DNA from: Bacillus massiliigorillae
GTDB lineage: Bacteria; Bacillota; Bacilli; Bacillales; DSM-1321
Direction: 5' to 3'
NCBI RefSeq assembly: GCF_000380245.2
Contig: NZ_HG428750.1
Span: 1 to 54,755, forward strand
DNA: 54,755 bases
Made by a program: the position numbers and the translations under genes. A model generated the notes under the pieces. It was not told the DNA's origin, did no database searches, and worked only from the letters and a program-made list of their open reading frames with translations. Below, piece after piece: positions 8,058 to 16,175 of the stretch (position 1 is the stretch's first letter; each line of letters begins with the position of its first letter).

Positions 8058-8984
8058 TTATTCAAAGTTATACAATGGCGTACTTAAGTAGCGCTCACCA
8101 TTACTTGGAAGAATCGCTAATACTTTTTTACCTTTACCTAATTGCTTCGCTACTTGAAGAGCAGCTGAAATGGCAGCACCCGATGAAATCCCACCAAGGA
8201 TACCTTCTTCTTTAGCCGCACGTCGAGCGTATTCAAAAGCCGCTTCATTTTGTACAGGAATAATTTCATCATAAATATTTGTATTTAAAGTATCTGGAAT
8301 AAAACCTGCTCCAATTCCTTGAATCTTATGAGGACCTGGTTTACCACCTGCTAAAACTGGTGAATCTGCTGGTTCCACTGCAACGATTTTGATGTTCGGA
8401 AAAGCTTCACGTAACACTTCACCTGTCCCCGTAATTGTTCCACCTGTACCAACACCAGAAATAAAAGCATCTAGTTGCTCTCCAGCGAATTGTGCAACGA
8501 TTTCTTTTCCTGTTGTTTTTCTGTGTATTTCAGGATTTGCTTCATTTTTGAATTGTTGTGGTACAAAATAACCATGCTCTTTCGCAAGCTCTTCTGCTTT
8601 ACGGATAGCTCCACCCATCCCCTCTGGTCCTGGAGTTAAAACAAGATCTGCTCCGTAAGCACGTAAAAGATTTCTGCGCTCGATACTCATTGTTTCAGGC
8701 ATTACAAGAATGGCTTTGTATCCTTTTGCTGCTGCGATCATTGCAAGACCAATCCCCGTATTCCCACTTGTTGGTTCAATAATTGTTGCACCTGGCTTTA
8801 AGTCACCTGTTGCTTCTGCCGCTTCAATCATAGCTAACGCAATACGGTCCTTTACACTACTTCCTGGATTCATATATTCAAGCTTCACGTATACATCTGC
8901 ACTATTTTCATCTACTAAACGATTTAATTTAACAATTGGTGTTTGACCCACTAATTCTGCTACTGAATTTGCGATTTTACTCAC
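8058..8984 (-). CDS. cysK: Cysteine synthase A (O-acetylserine sulfhydrylase)
   Basis: PLP enzyme forming cysteine from O-acetylserine and sulfide. The 308 residues show the PLP lysine in NPGSSVKDR (Lys45), the TSGNTG substrate loop (72-77), the glycine-rich phosphate site GVGTGGTITG and SSGAA near the C-terminus. An ATG at 8993 lies directly against the ribosome site. The GTG at 8984 has AGGGGTGG 5 bases upstream and gives MSKIANSVAELVGQTP and 308 residues, as in B. subtilis, so I choose it. It is a single-gene unit with its own promoter and terminator. Confidence 0.96.
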   Translation of the reverse strand: MSKIANSVAELVGQTPIVKLNRLVDENSADVYVKLEYMNPGSSVKDRIALAMIEAAEATGDLKPGATIIEPTSGNTGIGLAMIAAAKGYKAILVMPETMSIERRNLLRAYGADLVLTPGPEGMGGAIRKAEELAKEHGYFVPQQFKNEANPEIHRKTTGKEIVAQFAGEQLDAFISGVGTGGTITGTGEVLREAFPNIKIVAVEPADSPVLAGGKPGPHKIQGIGAGFIPDTLNTNIYDEIIPVQNEAAFEYARRAAKEEGILGGISSGAAISAALQVAKQLGKGKKVLAILPSNGERYLSTPLYNFE

Positions 8985-9016
8985 TTCATCCACCCCTAAT
9001 TCCGAGTATTTGTATT

Positions 9017-9055
9017 GGTATTATTAAATTACCATACCGTAACATTTAATGTCAA
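9017..9055 (-). promoter_or_regulatory. cysK promoter with overlapping inverted repeat
   Basis: TTGACA (9050-9055), an 18-base spacer and TAATTT (9026-9031, with TGG before it) form a sigma-A promoter. The inverted repeat GGTAT-N12-ATACC (9017-9038) covers the -10 and start region. In B. subtilis cysK is repressed by CymR, so an operator here is reasonable, but I cannot match it to a defined consensus. Confidence 0.7.
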
Positions 9056-9127
9056 TCAATTAACAACTAATTATATGTAAAATTCTTAATCTTTTTCTTA
9101 TTATCTCTTTTTTTACCCCAAAATACA

Positions 9128-9161
9128 AAAAAGAGCTTAATATACTCATTAAGCTCTTTTT
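9128..9161 (-). terminator. Terminator of the coaX-hslO-yacD operon
   Basis: A perfect 14-bp stem (AAAAAGAGCTTAAT and its complement) with a 6-base loop begins at the yacD stop codon. The distal arm ends in TTTTT. Confidence 0.9.
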
Positions 9162-10077
9162 ACTCTTTCTTATCATATAGCCATTGTACATCAGAATCTG
9201 CCCATAAGTTTTCAGCCGAAAGAGGACCATTCATTTCCTCAAGTGCCAATTGGCGCTTTAACATACTTTTCACTTCCTTGAATGAGTATGTCTTTCGTTT
9301 TAAACGGTCATGTAGATAAATAATAGCATAACCATCATCAAGCTTAATTGGTTTACTATATGTGCCTACTTTCATTTCCGCTGCTTTATCTCGATATACT
9401 TCGGGAAATCTTTTGTGATTCTTGGTAATATACCCAATGTCGCCTTTTTGCTGCGCCGATAAATCATCTTGTGATTTTTCCATCGCTAACACTTTAAATG
9501 AGGCACCGTCTTGTAATTCATTATATATTTGTTTCGCTTCTTTTTTCTTCTTCACAACAATATGCGAAAGATGATACGCAGCAGGAAGTGTATAGGCATC
9601 TTTATTCTTCTCATAAGCAGCTTCTAATTCTTCATCAGATATCTCTACATTATGAACTAAAAGCTTTTCAAGCAATATCTTGCTTCTAATTTGAGCTTCC
9701 CATTGTTTTTTACTTTGTAAATATTGTTGATCATAAGAACCATACTGCGTTTTAATAAAATGAAGTTCTTGGTTGAGCTCTTTATCTGACACTGTAATAT
9801 TGTATCGTTCAGCTGTCTGCTTAATCACTTCTTCATCAATTAAGTCCTTCAAAACTGCCTTACCATAACGCTTATCCAGTTCATCAATTAATTGTTGACG
9901 CTCAATAGTAACCTTACCAACCGTTGCTACTTCCTCAGGATCATCCTCAGAGCTAAAAACGCCTGTCGAAAAAAGAATGGTTACAACATTTATTACAAGT
10001 AGTGCTGCAATAATTGCAAGTAACTGCTTCTTCGATAAGGGAAATTGATTCCACTTTATTTCGCGTCTTTTTCTAAT
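9160..10077 (-). CDS. yacD: Membrane-anchored PpiC-type peptidyl-prolyl isomerase, apparent ATT start
   Basis: A PrsA-like foldase. Reading the frame upstream of the first conventional start (TTG at 9852) gives a basic N-terminus (RKKRREIKWNQF), a hydrophobic segment of about 18 residues starting LLAIIAALL, then an extracytoplasmic part with a parvulin domain whose core reads YHLSHIVVKKKKEAKQIYNE and KGDIGYI. Between the upstream stop and 9852 there is no ATG, GTG or TTG in frame. An ATT at 10077, 8 bases after AAAGAGGAG inside the hslO end, gives 305 residues including the anchor. The frame overlaps hslO by 22 bases, which suggests coupling. Family and frame are clear; the start codon is inferred. 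A TTG start would remove the membrane anchor. Confidence 0.8.
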   Translation of the reverse strand: MRKRREIKWNQFPLSKKQLLAIIAALLVINVVTILFSTGVFSSEDDPEEVATVGKVTIERQQLIDELDKRYGKAVLKDLIDEEVIKQTAERYNITVSDKELNQELHFIKTQYGSYDQQYLQSKKQWEAQIRSKILLEKLLVHNVEISDEELEAAYEKNKDAYTLPAAYHLSHIVVKKKKEAKQIYNELQDGASFKVLAMEKSQDDLSAQQKGDIGYITKNHKRFPEVYRDKAAEMKVGTYSKPIKLDDGYAIIYLHDRLKRKTYSFKEVKSMLKRQLALEEMNGPLSAENLWADSDVQWLYDKKE

Positions 10078-10934
10078 TGTTCTAGCTCCTCTTTTGAGAA
10101 ATGATATTTTTCATTACAGAAATGACAATTCGCCTCTGCTTGTCCTTCTTCATCAATGATGTTACGTATTTCTTGCTTCCCTAAACTAATTAGTGCATTT
10201 TCAATACGTTCCTTCGAACATTGACATTGGAAAGTAACAGGCATTTTCTCAAGAATTTGCACATTTCCTTTTCCTAATAATTCTTCTAAAATATCTTCCG
10301 GTGTTAAACCAGATTGAATCATTTTAGAAATTGGCTGAATCGTTTTTAATCTTTCTTCAATAGCAACAATCGTTTCTTCTTCTGTACCCGGCAATAATTG
10401 TAGAATAAATCCACCTGCAGCCTGGATTGAATTATCCGGATTCACAAGGACCCCTACACCAACAGATGAAGGAACTTGTTCTGATGTTACTAAATAATAC
10501 GTAAAATCATCACCGATTTCTCCAGAAACAATTGGAGTTTGACCAGTAAAATAGTCTTTCAATCCTAAATCCTTTACGATACTTAACATACCATCTGTTC
10601 CTACAGCTCTACGAACATCTAATTTACCATGCTCATTTAAATCAAAGTGCGTTTGTGGATTTGTTACATATCCTCTTACTTCCCCCTTAGCATTGCTATC
10701 TACTAGAATAGTGCCAATAGGTCCGCCACCTTCGATTTTGATTGTAAGTGTATTATCGCCCTTTAACATAGCACCCAACATAACACCCGCTGTCATCGTA
10801 CGTCCAAGTGCTGCTGACGCTGTTGGCCACGTATAATGACGACGTTGTGCTTCTGCAACCGCTTCTGTAGTAGAAACTGCATATGCACGCACTTGTCCGT
10901 TAAATCCTAATGCTTTTACTAAATAATCTTTCAT
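10056..10934 (-). CDS. hslO: Hsp33 redox-regulated chaperone
   Basis: A cytoplasmic holdase activated by oxidation and unfolding of its zinc switch. The 292 residues have the N-terminal chaperone domain and a C-terminal switch with the four cysteines of the family, Cys-X-Cys at 237/239 and Cys-X2-Cys at 270/273 (CQCS and CHFC). It starts 20 bases after the coaX stop. Its last codons contain AAAGAGGAG, which appears to serve as the ribosome-binding site of yacD, so the two genes overlap functionally as well as physically. Confidence 0.96.
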   Translation of the reverse strand: MKDYLVKALGFNGQVRAYAVSTTEAVAEAQRRHYTWPTASAALGRTMTAGVMLGAMLKGDNTLTIKIEGGGPIGTILVDSNAKGEVRGYVTNPQTHFDLNEHGKLDVRRAVGTDGMLSIVKDLGLKDYFTGQTPIVSGEIGDDFTYYLVTSEQVPSSVGVGVLVNPDNSIQAAGGFILQLLPGTEEETIVAIEERLKTIQPISKMIQSGLTPEDILEELLGKGNVQILEKMPVTFQCQCSKERIENALISLGKQEIRNIIDEEGQAEANCHFCNEKYHFSKEELEQLEKDAK

Positions 10935-10954
10935 ATGTTCTAATGCCCCTATTC

Positions 10955-11740
10955 TTACACGTACTTTTTCACTTGATCTTTGTTGCGTTGATAGATTAAT
11001 TTTAATCCCGTTAATGTCAAGAAAGGATCCACCACATCAATCACATTTGATTCTGCAGCAATCAGTGCAGATAGACCACCTGTAGCAATTACAGTTGGCT
11101 CTCCTTTACTTTCTGCTTTCATCCTCGTTACAATACCTTCTACTTGTCCAACGTATCCATATAGAATACCCGATTGCATCGCTGCAACTGTACTCTTTCC
11201 AACAATGCCTTCTGGTTTCACAATTTCAATTCGTGGTAGCTTTGCAGCTCTTGAATAAAGTGCTTCTGTTGAAATACCTATTCCGGGTGCAATAGCTCCT
11301 CCCATATATTGTTTCTTTTCATTCACATAACAATACGTTGTAGCTGTACCAAAATCGACAATAATCAATGGTCCGTCATATTGGTCAATCGCAGCTACAG
11401 CATTCACTATACGGTCAGCCCCTACTTCTCTAGGGTTATCATACTTTATATTTAAGCCTGTTTTAATTCCTGGTCCAACAACTAGTGGAATGGATTTAAA
11501 ATACTTCTTACACATACGTTCAAGAGCAGCCATGATTGGTGGAACAACTGAAGAAATGATGATTCCATCAAAATCTTGAAACGTTAAATCTACATGCTTC
11601 AATAGCTGTTTAATCAACATGCCATATTCGTCTTCCGTTTTATTACGACTAGTTTCTATACGCCAATGATGTTTTAGCTCTTCTTTTTGATATACACCTA
11701 ATACGGTATTTGTGTTTCCTACATCTAGTACAAATATCAT
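10955..11740 (-). CDS. coaX: Type III pantothenate kinase
   Basis: Phosphorylates pantothenate, the first step of coenzyme A synthesis. The 261 residues begin MIFVLDVGNTNTVLGVY (the ATPase DxGNT motif) and contain GADRIVNAVAA, VDFGTATTY and GGAIAPGIGIS, all hallmarks of the type III enzyme. Earlier in-frame starts exist at 11773, but the ATG at 11740 has GGTGAG just upstream and gives the usual family length. It is the first gene of a coaX-hslO-yacD unit that starts after the ftsH terminator. Confidence 0.95.
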   Translation of the reverse strand: MIFVLDVGNTNTVLGVYQKEELKHHWRIETSRNKTEDEYGMLIKQLLKHVDLTFQDFDGIIISSVVPPIMAALERMCKKYFKSIPLVVGPGIKTGLNIKYDNPREVGADRIVNAVAAIDQYDGPLIIVDFGTATTYCYVNEKKQYMGGAIAPGIGISTEALYSRAAKLPRIEIVKPEGIVGKSTVAAMQSGILYGYVGQVEGIVTRMKAESKGEPTVIATGGLSALIAAESNVIDVVDPFLTLTGLKLIYQRNKDQVKKYV

Positions 11741-11825
11741 TGTTCTCACCACTTTTACCAAATTCATTGTCACACCTTCACATCATACCATAATTAGCAT
11801 TGAATCGTTAAACAGAATTGTCGAA

Positions 11826-11868
11826 ATAAGCCGATTCATAGCACATCGTTTCTAGGCTATCCGCTTAT
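11826..11868 (-). promoter_or_regulatory. Interrupted inverted repeat upstream of coaX
   Basis: ATAAGC (11826-11831) pairs with GCTTAT (11863-11868), and ATAGC (11838-11842) with GCTAT (11856-11860), forming a two-part stem between the ftsH terminator and coaX. It may be a leader structure or a remnant. A weak TATGAT -10 lies nearer coaX. Function unknown. Confidence 0.3.
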
Positions 11869-11921
11869 ATGCTCCGTTCATTCTTGAAGACTTGAATCCT
11901 ACAATATACGTTTTTGTTTTC

Positions 11922-11951
11922 AAAAAAGCGGTCCTTATTAGGACCGCTTTT
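11922..11951 (-). terminator. Terminator of ftsH
   Basis: A perfect 11-bp stem AAAAGCGGTCC with a 6-base loop and six T on the minus strand, close after the ftsH stop. Confidence 0.9.
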
Positions 11952-11958
11952 CATACCA

Positions 11959-13995
11959 CTATTTTTTCTCATCATTTGAAGAAGATTCTTCAGTACTCTC
12001 TTCTTGAACTGGAGGAGTTACATCTTCCTCACGTTGCTCCTTAACCTCAGGAGAATTCGTTTGCTCAGAAGGCGTCTCTACTGATTCTTTTTTCTTACCG
12101 ATATTTACTTTCACATCACCAGAGGATGATTCTAGATTACCATTTAACGTTTTGTACGTACGTTCAGGTAATGAACCGTGGTCACATAAGTGCTTGATTT
12201 GATCTGCATCTAATGTTTCAACCTCTAATAATGTATTCGCAATTAAATCTAGTTTATCACGATTATCAGTTAAGATTGTTTTCGCTCTTTGATAACTCTC
12301 TTTAATGATTCGTTGAATTTCTAGATCAATATCGTAAGCAATTGCATCAGAGTAATTTTGGTCGTTATTGAAGTCACGACCAAGGAATACTTGACCTCCT
12401 TGAGATGAACCGAATTGAAGTGGTCCAAGTTTATCACTCATACCATATTCTGTTACCATGCTACGAGCAATGGCTGTCGCACGTTGGAAGTCGTTATGAG
12501 CACCTGTACTTACTTCACCGAATACGATTTCCTCAGCTACACGTCCACCAAGTAAACCAACAATTTTATCAAGTAATTCTGGCTTTGTCATAAAGAAACG
12601 ATCTTCTTTTGGAAGCATTACTGCATATCCACCAGCTTGACCACGAGGGACAATCGTAACTTTATGAACAGTTTCAGCTTCATCTAACACAACACCAATT
12701 ACTGTATGACCTGCTTCGTGGAAAGCAACGATATTACGTTCTTTCTTAGAAATAACACGATTCTTCTTAGCTGGTCCTGCAATAACACGGTCAGTTGCTT
12801 CATCAATATCAGCCATATCAATTTTCTTTTTATTTTGACGAGCAGCTACTAATGCTGCTTCATTTAATAAGTTTTCTAAATCAGCACCAGAGAATCCAGG
12901 AGTTCTTTGAGCAATTGCTTTCAAGTCTACACTTTCATCAAATGGCTTGTTACGAGCATGTACGTGCAGTACAGCTTCACGACCTTTAACATCTGGACGA
13001 CCTACCGTAATTTGACGGTCAAAACGTCCTGGACGAAGTAACGCAGGATCAAGAATATCAGGACGGTTAGTTGCAGCGATAATGATGATACCTTCATTCA
13101 CGCCGAATCCATCCATTTCAACTAGCAACTGGTTAAGTGTTTGTTCACGCTCATCGTGACCACCACCAAGACCTGCACCACGTTGACGACCTACTGCATC
13201 AATTTCATCGATAAAGATGATACATGGAGCGTTCTTCTTCGCGTTCTCGAATAAATCACGAACACGAGATGCACCGACACCGACAAACATTTCAACGAAA
13301 TCCGAACCCGAGATAGAGAAGAACGGAACGCCTGCTTCACCTGCAACAGCCCTAGCAAGCAATGTTTTACCAGTACCAGGAGGTCCAACAAGTAGAACCC
13401 CTTTCGGAATACGAGCTCCAACCTCTGAGAATTTACGAGGGTCTTTCAAAAATTCTACCACTTCAACAAGTTCTTGCTTCTCTTCATCCGCTCCAGCTAC
13501 ATCATTAAAGCGAACCTTTTTCTTCTCATCGTTGTAAAGCTTTGCTTTACTTTTACCAAAGTTCATTACACGACCACCGCCGCCTTGAGCTTGGTTTAAT
13601 AAGAAGAAGAATAGAATGAACATAATCACAAGTGGAATTATGCTTGTAAAGAATGTAACCCAACCACTTGTTTCCTTAGCTTTAACAGTTTTGACTTCAG
13701 TGCCATTCTTTTCAGCTAAATCATACATTTGAGTCATTGTTTTATCACTGTTGACCACGTATGTTAAGAAAAGCTCACCCTTCTTAGCACCTTTTAATTG
13801 ACCTTGAACAGCATAAACTCCTGCCTCAGGCTGTAAGGTAAAGTTAGTGATTTCCCCATCATTCAAGTACTTAAAAAATTGGTCTTGAGTGATTTGTTTA
13901 TTCGCTTCATTATTGTTGGTGAAAATGCTCACAATACCAATAATGACCAACAATATTAATAAATAAAAAATGGTATTACGGAAGATCCGATTCAT
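11959..13995 (-). CDS. ftsH: ATP-dependent zinc metalloprotease FtsH
   Basis: Membrane AAA+ protease for quality control and regulatory proteolysis. The 678 residues run: a first membrane helix (about 7-25), an extracytoplasmic domain, a second helix (about 112-133), then the AAA+ module with Walker A GPPGTGKT (204-211), Walker B FIDEID (261-266) and arginine-finger region RPGRFDR (321-327), and the peptidase zinc site HEAGH (426-430). A 45-residue hydrophilic tail rich in E, S, T, P and K makes it longer than B. subtilis FtsH (about 637). The start has a strong GGGAGGAGGT site. A promoter lies in the hprT-ftsH gap. Confidence 0.98.
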   Translation of the reverse strand: MNRIFRNTIFYLLILLVIIGIVSIFTNNNEANKQITQDQFFKYLNDGEITNFTLQPEAGVYAVQGQLKGAKKGELFLTYVVNSDKTMTQMYDLAEKNGTEVKTVKAKETSGWVTFFTSIIPLVIMFILFFFLLNQAQGGGGRVMNFGKSKAKLYNDEKKKVRFNDVAGADEEKQELVEVVEFLKDPRKFSEVGARIPKGVLLVGPPGTGKTLLARAVAGEAGVPFFSISGSDFVEMFVGVGASRVRDLFENAKKNAPCIIFIDEIDAVGRQRGAGLGGGHDEREQTLNQLLVEMDGFGVNEGIIIIAATNRPDILDPALLRPGRFDRQITVGRPDVKGREAVLHVHARNKPFDESVDLKAIAQRTPGFSGADLENLLNEAALVAARQNKKKIDMADIDEATDRVIAGPAKKNRVISKKERNIVAFHEAGHTVIGVVLDEAETVHKVTIVPRGQAGGYAVMLPKEDRFFMTKPELLDKIVGLLGGRVAEEIVFGEVSTGAHNDFQRATAIARSMVTEYGMSDKLGPLQFGSSQGGQVFLGRDFNNDQNYSDAIAYDIDLEIQRIIKESYQRAKTILTDNRDKLDLIANTLLEVETLDADQIKHLCDHGSLPERTYKTLNGNLESSSGDVKVNIGKKKESVETPSEQTNSPEVKEQREEDVTPPVQEESTEESSSNDEKK

Positions 13996-14029
13996 TCCTT
14001 ACCTCCTCCCACAGTCACATTTAAATAAA

Positions 14030-14059
14030 ATCTTACCATAGTAAAACACAATATTACAA
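14030..14059 (-). promoter_or_regulatory. Probable ftsH promoter
   Basis: TTGTAA (14054-14059), an 18-base spacer and TAAGAT (14030-14035) precede ftsH by about 35 bases. This suggests ftsH is transcribed separately as well as from the tilS-hprT unit. Confidence 0.5.
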
Positions 14060-14104
14060 TAAATTAACATTTATGTAGACTGTATATTTATAGTTACTTT
14101 AAGC

Positions 14105-14650
14105 TTAGCTTTGGTAAATTTCAGGCTTTAATACACCAATGTACGGTAAGTTGCGGTATCTTTCTGCAAAATCCAATCCGTAACCAACTACGAATGCATC
14201 TGGTACATTGAAACCTACATAGTCAGCTTGAATGTCTACTTTACGACCAGTAGGCTTATCTAATAATGTAACAATCTTAATACTTTTTGCTTTTCTATAA
14301 CGGAATAAATCAACTAAATAGTTTAATGTTAAACCGCTATCAATAATATCTTCGACAATTAAGATATCTCTTCCTTCTACTGAAGTGTTTAAATCTTTAA
14401 CAATTTTTACTTCACCAGAAGAAACTGTTGAATTACCATAGCTAGAAACGTCCATAAAGTCCATTTCCAAGTGAGCATCTACTCGTTTAAATAAATCTGC
14501 CATAAATGGCATTGCTCCTTTTAAAACTCCAATCGCCAAAGGAAATTTATCACGATACTCTTCTGCTAATTGATTTCCCAACTCGAGAATTCTCTTTTGT
14601 ATTTCCTCTTCACTAATTAATACTTCTTCAATTTCATTGTGCAAGCTCAT
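14105..14650 (-). CDS. hprT: Hypoxanthine-guanine phosphoribosyltransferase
   Basis: Salvages hypoxanthine and guanine using PRPP. The 181 residues contain the PRPP-binding loop VEDIIDSGLTL, the flexible-loop region MDFMDVSSYGNST and the base-binding DYVGFNVPDAFVVGYGLD. It follows tilS by 29 bases in the same orientation. The tilS-hprT-ftsH order is conserved in Bacillus, where TilS and HprT have been reported to act together on ftsH expression; this window only shows the linkage. Confidence 0.97.
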   Translation of the reverse strand: MSLHNEIEEVLISEEEIQKRILELGNQLAEEYRDKFPLAIGVLKGAMPFMADLFKRVDAHLEMDFMDVSSYGNSTVSSGEVKIVKDLNTSVEGRDILIVEDIIDSGLTLNYLVDLFRYRKAKSIKIVTLLDKPTGRKVDIQADYVGFNVPDAFVVGYGLDFAERYRNLPYIGVLKPEIYQS

Positions 14651-14679
14651 TAACTGCTTTCCTCCTAGAAGAACGATTT

Positions 14680-16053
14680 CTACACGTATTTTAATGTAAT
14701 GAAAGACTTATTTACCCCCACTGCCTCTTTGTAAGATTTTTTTAATCCAGGAATCCAAATAATCTCTCGGTTTCCATCCTCCACAATGGGCCATGATGCT
14801 CTTTCTGCTAAAGGTATTTTTTCATCGATAAAAATATCTTTTACCTTTTTCGATCCATTTAAGCCTTTTATTCTTATACGATCGCCATTTCTTCTTGTTC
14901 TGACTGTTAAAGGTAACCTTACCTCTTCAGGATCAATAATGAAAGTATTATTACTTACATCATTATTTCCTTCTATATAATACGCTTTTATTGTACCACC
15001 ATTCGGAAGTATAATGTCTCCTGGGATATGTAAAGTAAAGGAATAAGGTTCTTGCACCTTTTCATCGAATAAAAATGTACAATAGTCATAAGACTTTTTG
15101 ACTTTTAAACCTGCTGGCAAATGGATTTCACCGGATGAATGAGAATTTTGAATAAGCCTTAAAACTGCTTCAAGATGAGCTGCGGATAATTCTTCGTGTC
15201 TTTCAAAATAAAGATAGTTTAATATTAGTTGAATAGCTCTTCTTTGTAAAGGCTTAGACATCTCAAGAAACAAGCTTATTTGAATCTTTGAGAACTTTTC
15301 ATCTTTTATCCAAAAAGTTTGTAACCTTTCTAGCGCTAGCGATTGTAAATATACCTCATCTTCTAACAATTCTTCACTAAATCGCTGAAAATGTTCATGC
15401 GTATTTTGATTCTCCTGTTTAAGAAAAGGAAGGACATTTAATCGAAATCGATTACGAGCGTATACGGGTTTCTCATTGCTATAATCTATTCGCGGAGTGA
15501 GACAGTTATGTTGACAATATACTTCAATCTCAGCTCTGCTTGCCCATAAGAAAGGACGAATTACAACAAATGTTTCAAATTCCCTTTTATATGCTATTCC
15601 TGCTCTCGCTTCACCAGTAGCTCCTCTCGTTAACCTCATGAGAATGGTTTCAATTTGATCATCACCATGATGTCCCGTTACGAGCTTATGTATATTATGC
15701 TTTAGCATCACCTCTTCAAAAAAGCGATACCTTACCTCTCTAGCTGCTATTTGTGATGATTTACCCGTAGTTTCAATATAGGCTGGTACATCCAAACGTG
15801 CCCCCTCAAATGTCAGGTCCATTTCTTTACATATTTGCTTCACAAACAAATAATCTTCATATGATTCTTGTCCTCTGAACATGTGATCTACATGCGCAAC
15901 GATTAATCTCAACTGGTATTTTTCTTGGATACTATGTAAAAAGTGAAGCAAAGCCAATGAATCAGGTCCCCCTGAAACTCCTACTAGTAGAGCATCACCT
16001 TTTTCAATAAGGTGATATTTATCGATTGCATACCTTGCCTTTTTTTCAAGCAT
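14680..16053 (-). CDS. tilS: tRNA(Ile)-lysidine synthase
   Basis: Converts the wobble C of the CAU-anticodon tRNA-Ile to lysidine so that it reads AUA. The 457 residues have the PP-loop ATPase motif SGGPDS (27-32), the HVDHMFRG and GHHGDDQIET segments of the N-terminal domain, and the C-terminal TilS domain with TRRNGDRIRIKGLNGSKK. It lies between yabT and hprT. The enzyme is essential wherever no tRNA-Ile with a UAU anticodon is present. Confidence 0.96.
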   Translation of the reverse strand: MLEKKARYAIDKYHLIEKGDALLVGVSGGPDSLALLHFLHSIQEKYQLRLIVAHVDHMFRGQESYEDYLFVKQICKEMDLTFEGARLDVPAYIETTGKSSQIAAREVRYRFFEEVMLKHNIHKLVTGHHGDDQIETILMRLTRGATGEARAGIAYKREFETFVVIRPFLWASRAEIEVYCQHNCLTPRIDYSNEKPVYARNRFRLNVLPFLKQENQNTHEHFQRFSEELLEDEVYLQSLALERLQTFWIKDEKFSKIQISLFLEMSKPLQRRAIQLILNYLYFERHEELSAAHLEAVLRLIQNSHSSGEIHLPAGLKVKKSYDYCTFLFDEKVQEPYSFTLHIPGDIILPNGGTIKAYYIEGNNDVSNNTFIIDPEEVRLPLTVRTRRNGDRIRIKGLNGSKKVKDIFIDEKIPLAERASWPIVEDGNREIIWIPGLKKSYKEAVGVNKSFITLKYV

Positions 16054-16175
16054 TGAAAACCCCTTCTTACTCAGAACTATATTTTACTTTATGAACAATG
16101 ACACAAAGGTTATATGATATATTGTACTGTATCAAATAATTTTTTCCAAAAGAAAAGTATAGAAACTCTTGGCTT

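Noticed and set aside
13217..13537. A 106-codon plus-strand open frame opposite ftsH
   Set aside because: It mirrors the conserved AAA+ codons of ftsH; no independent evidence of coding.
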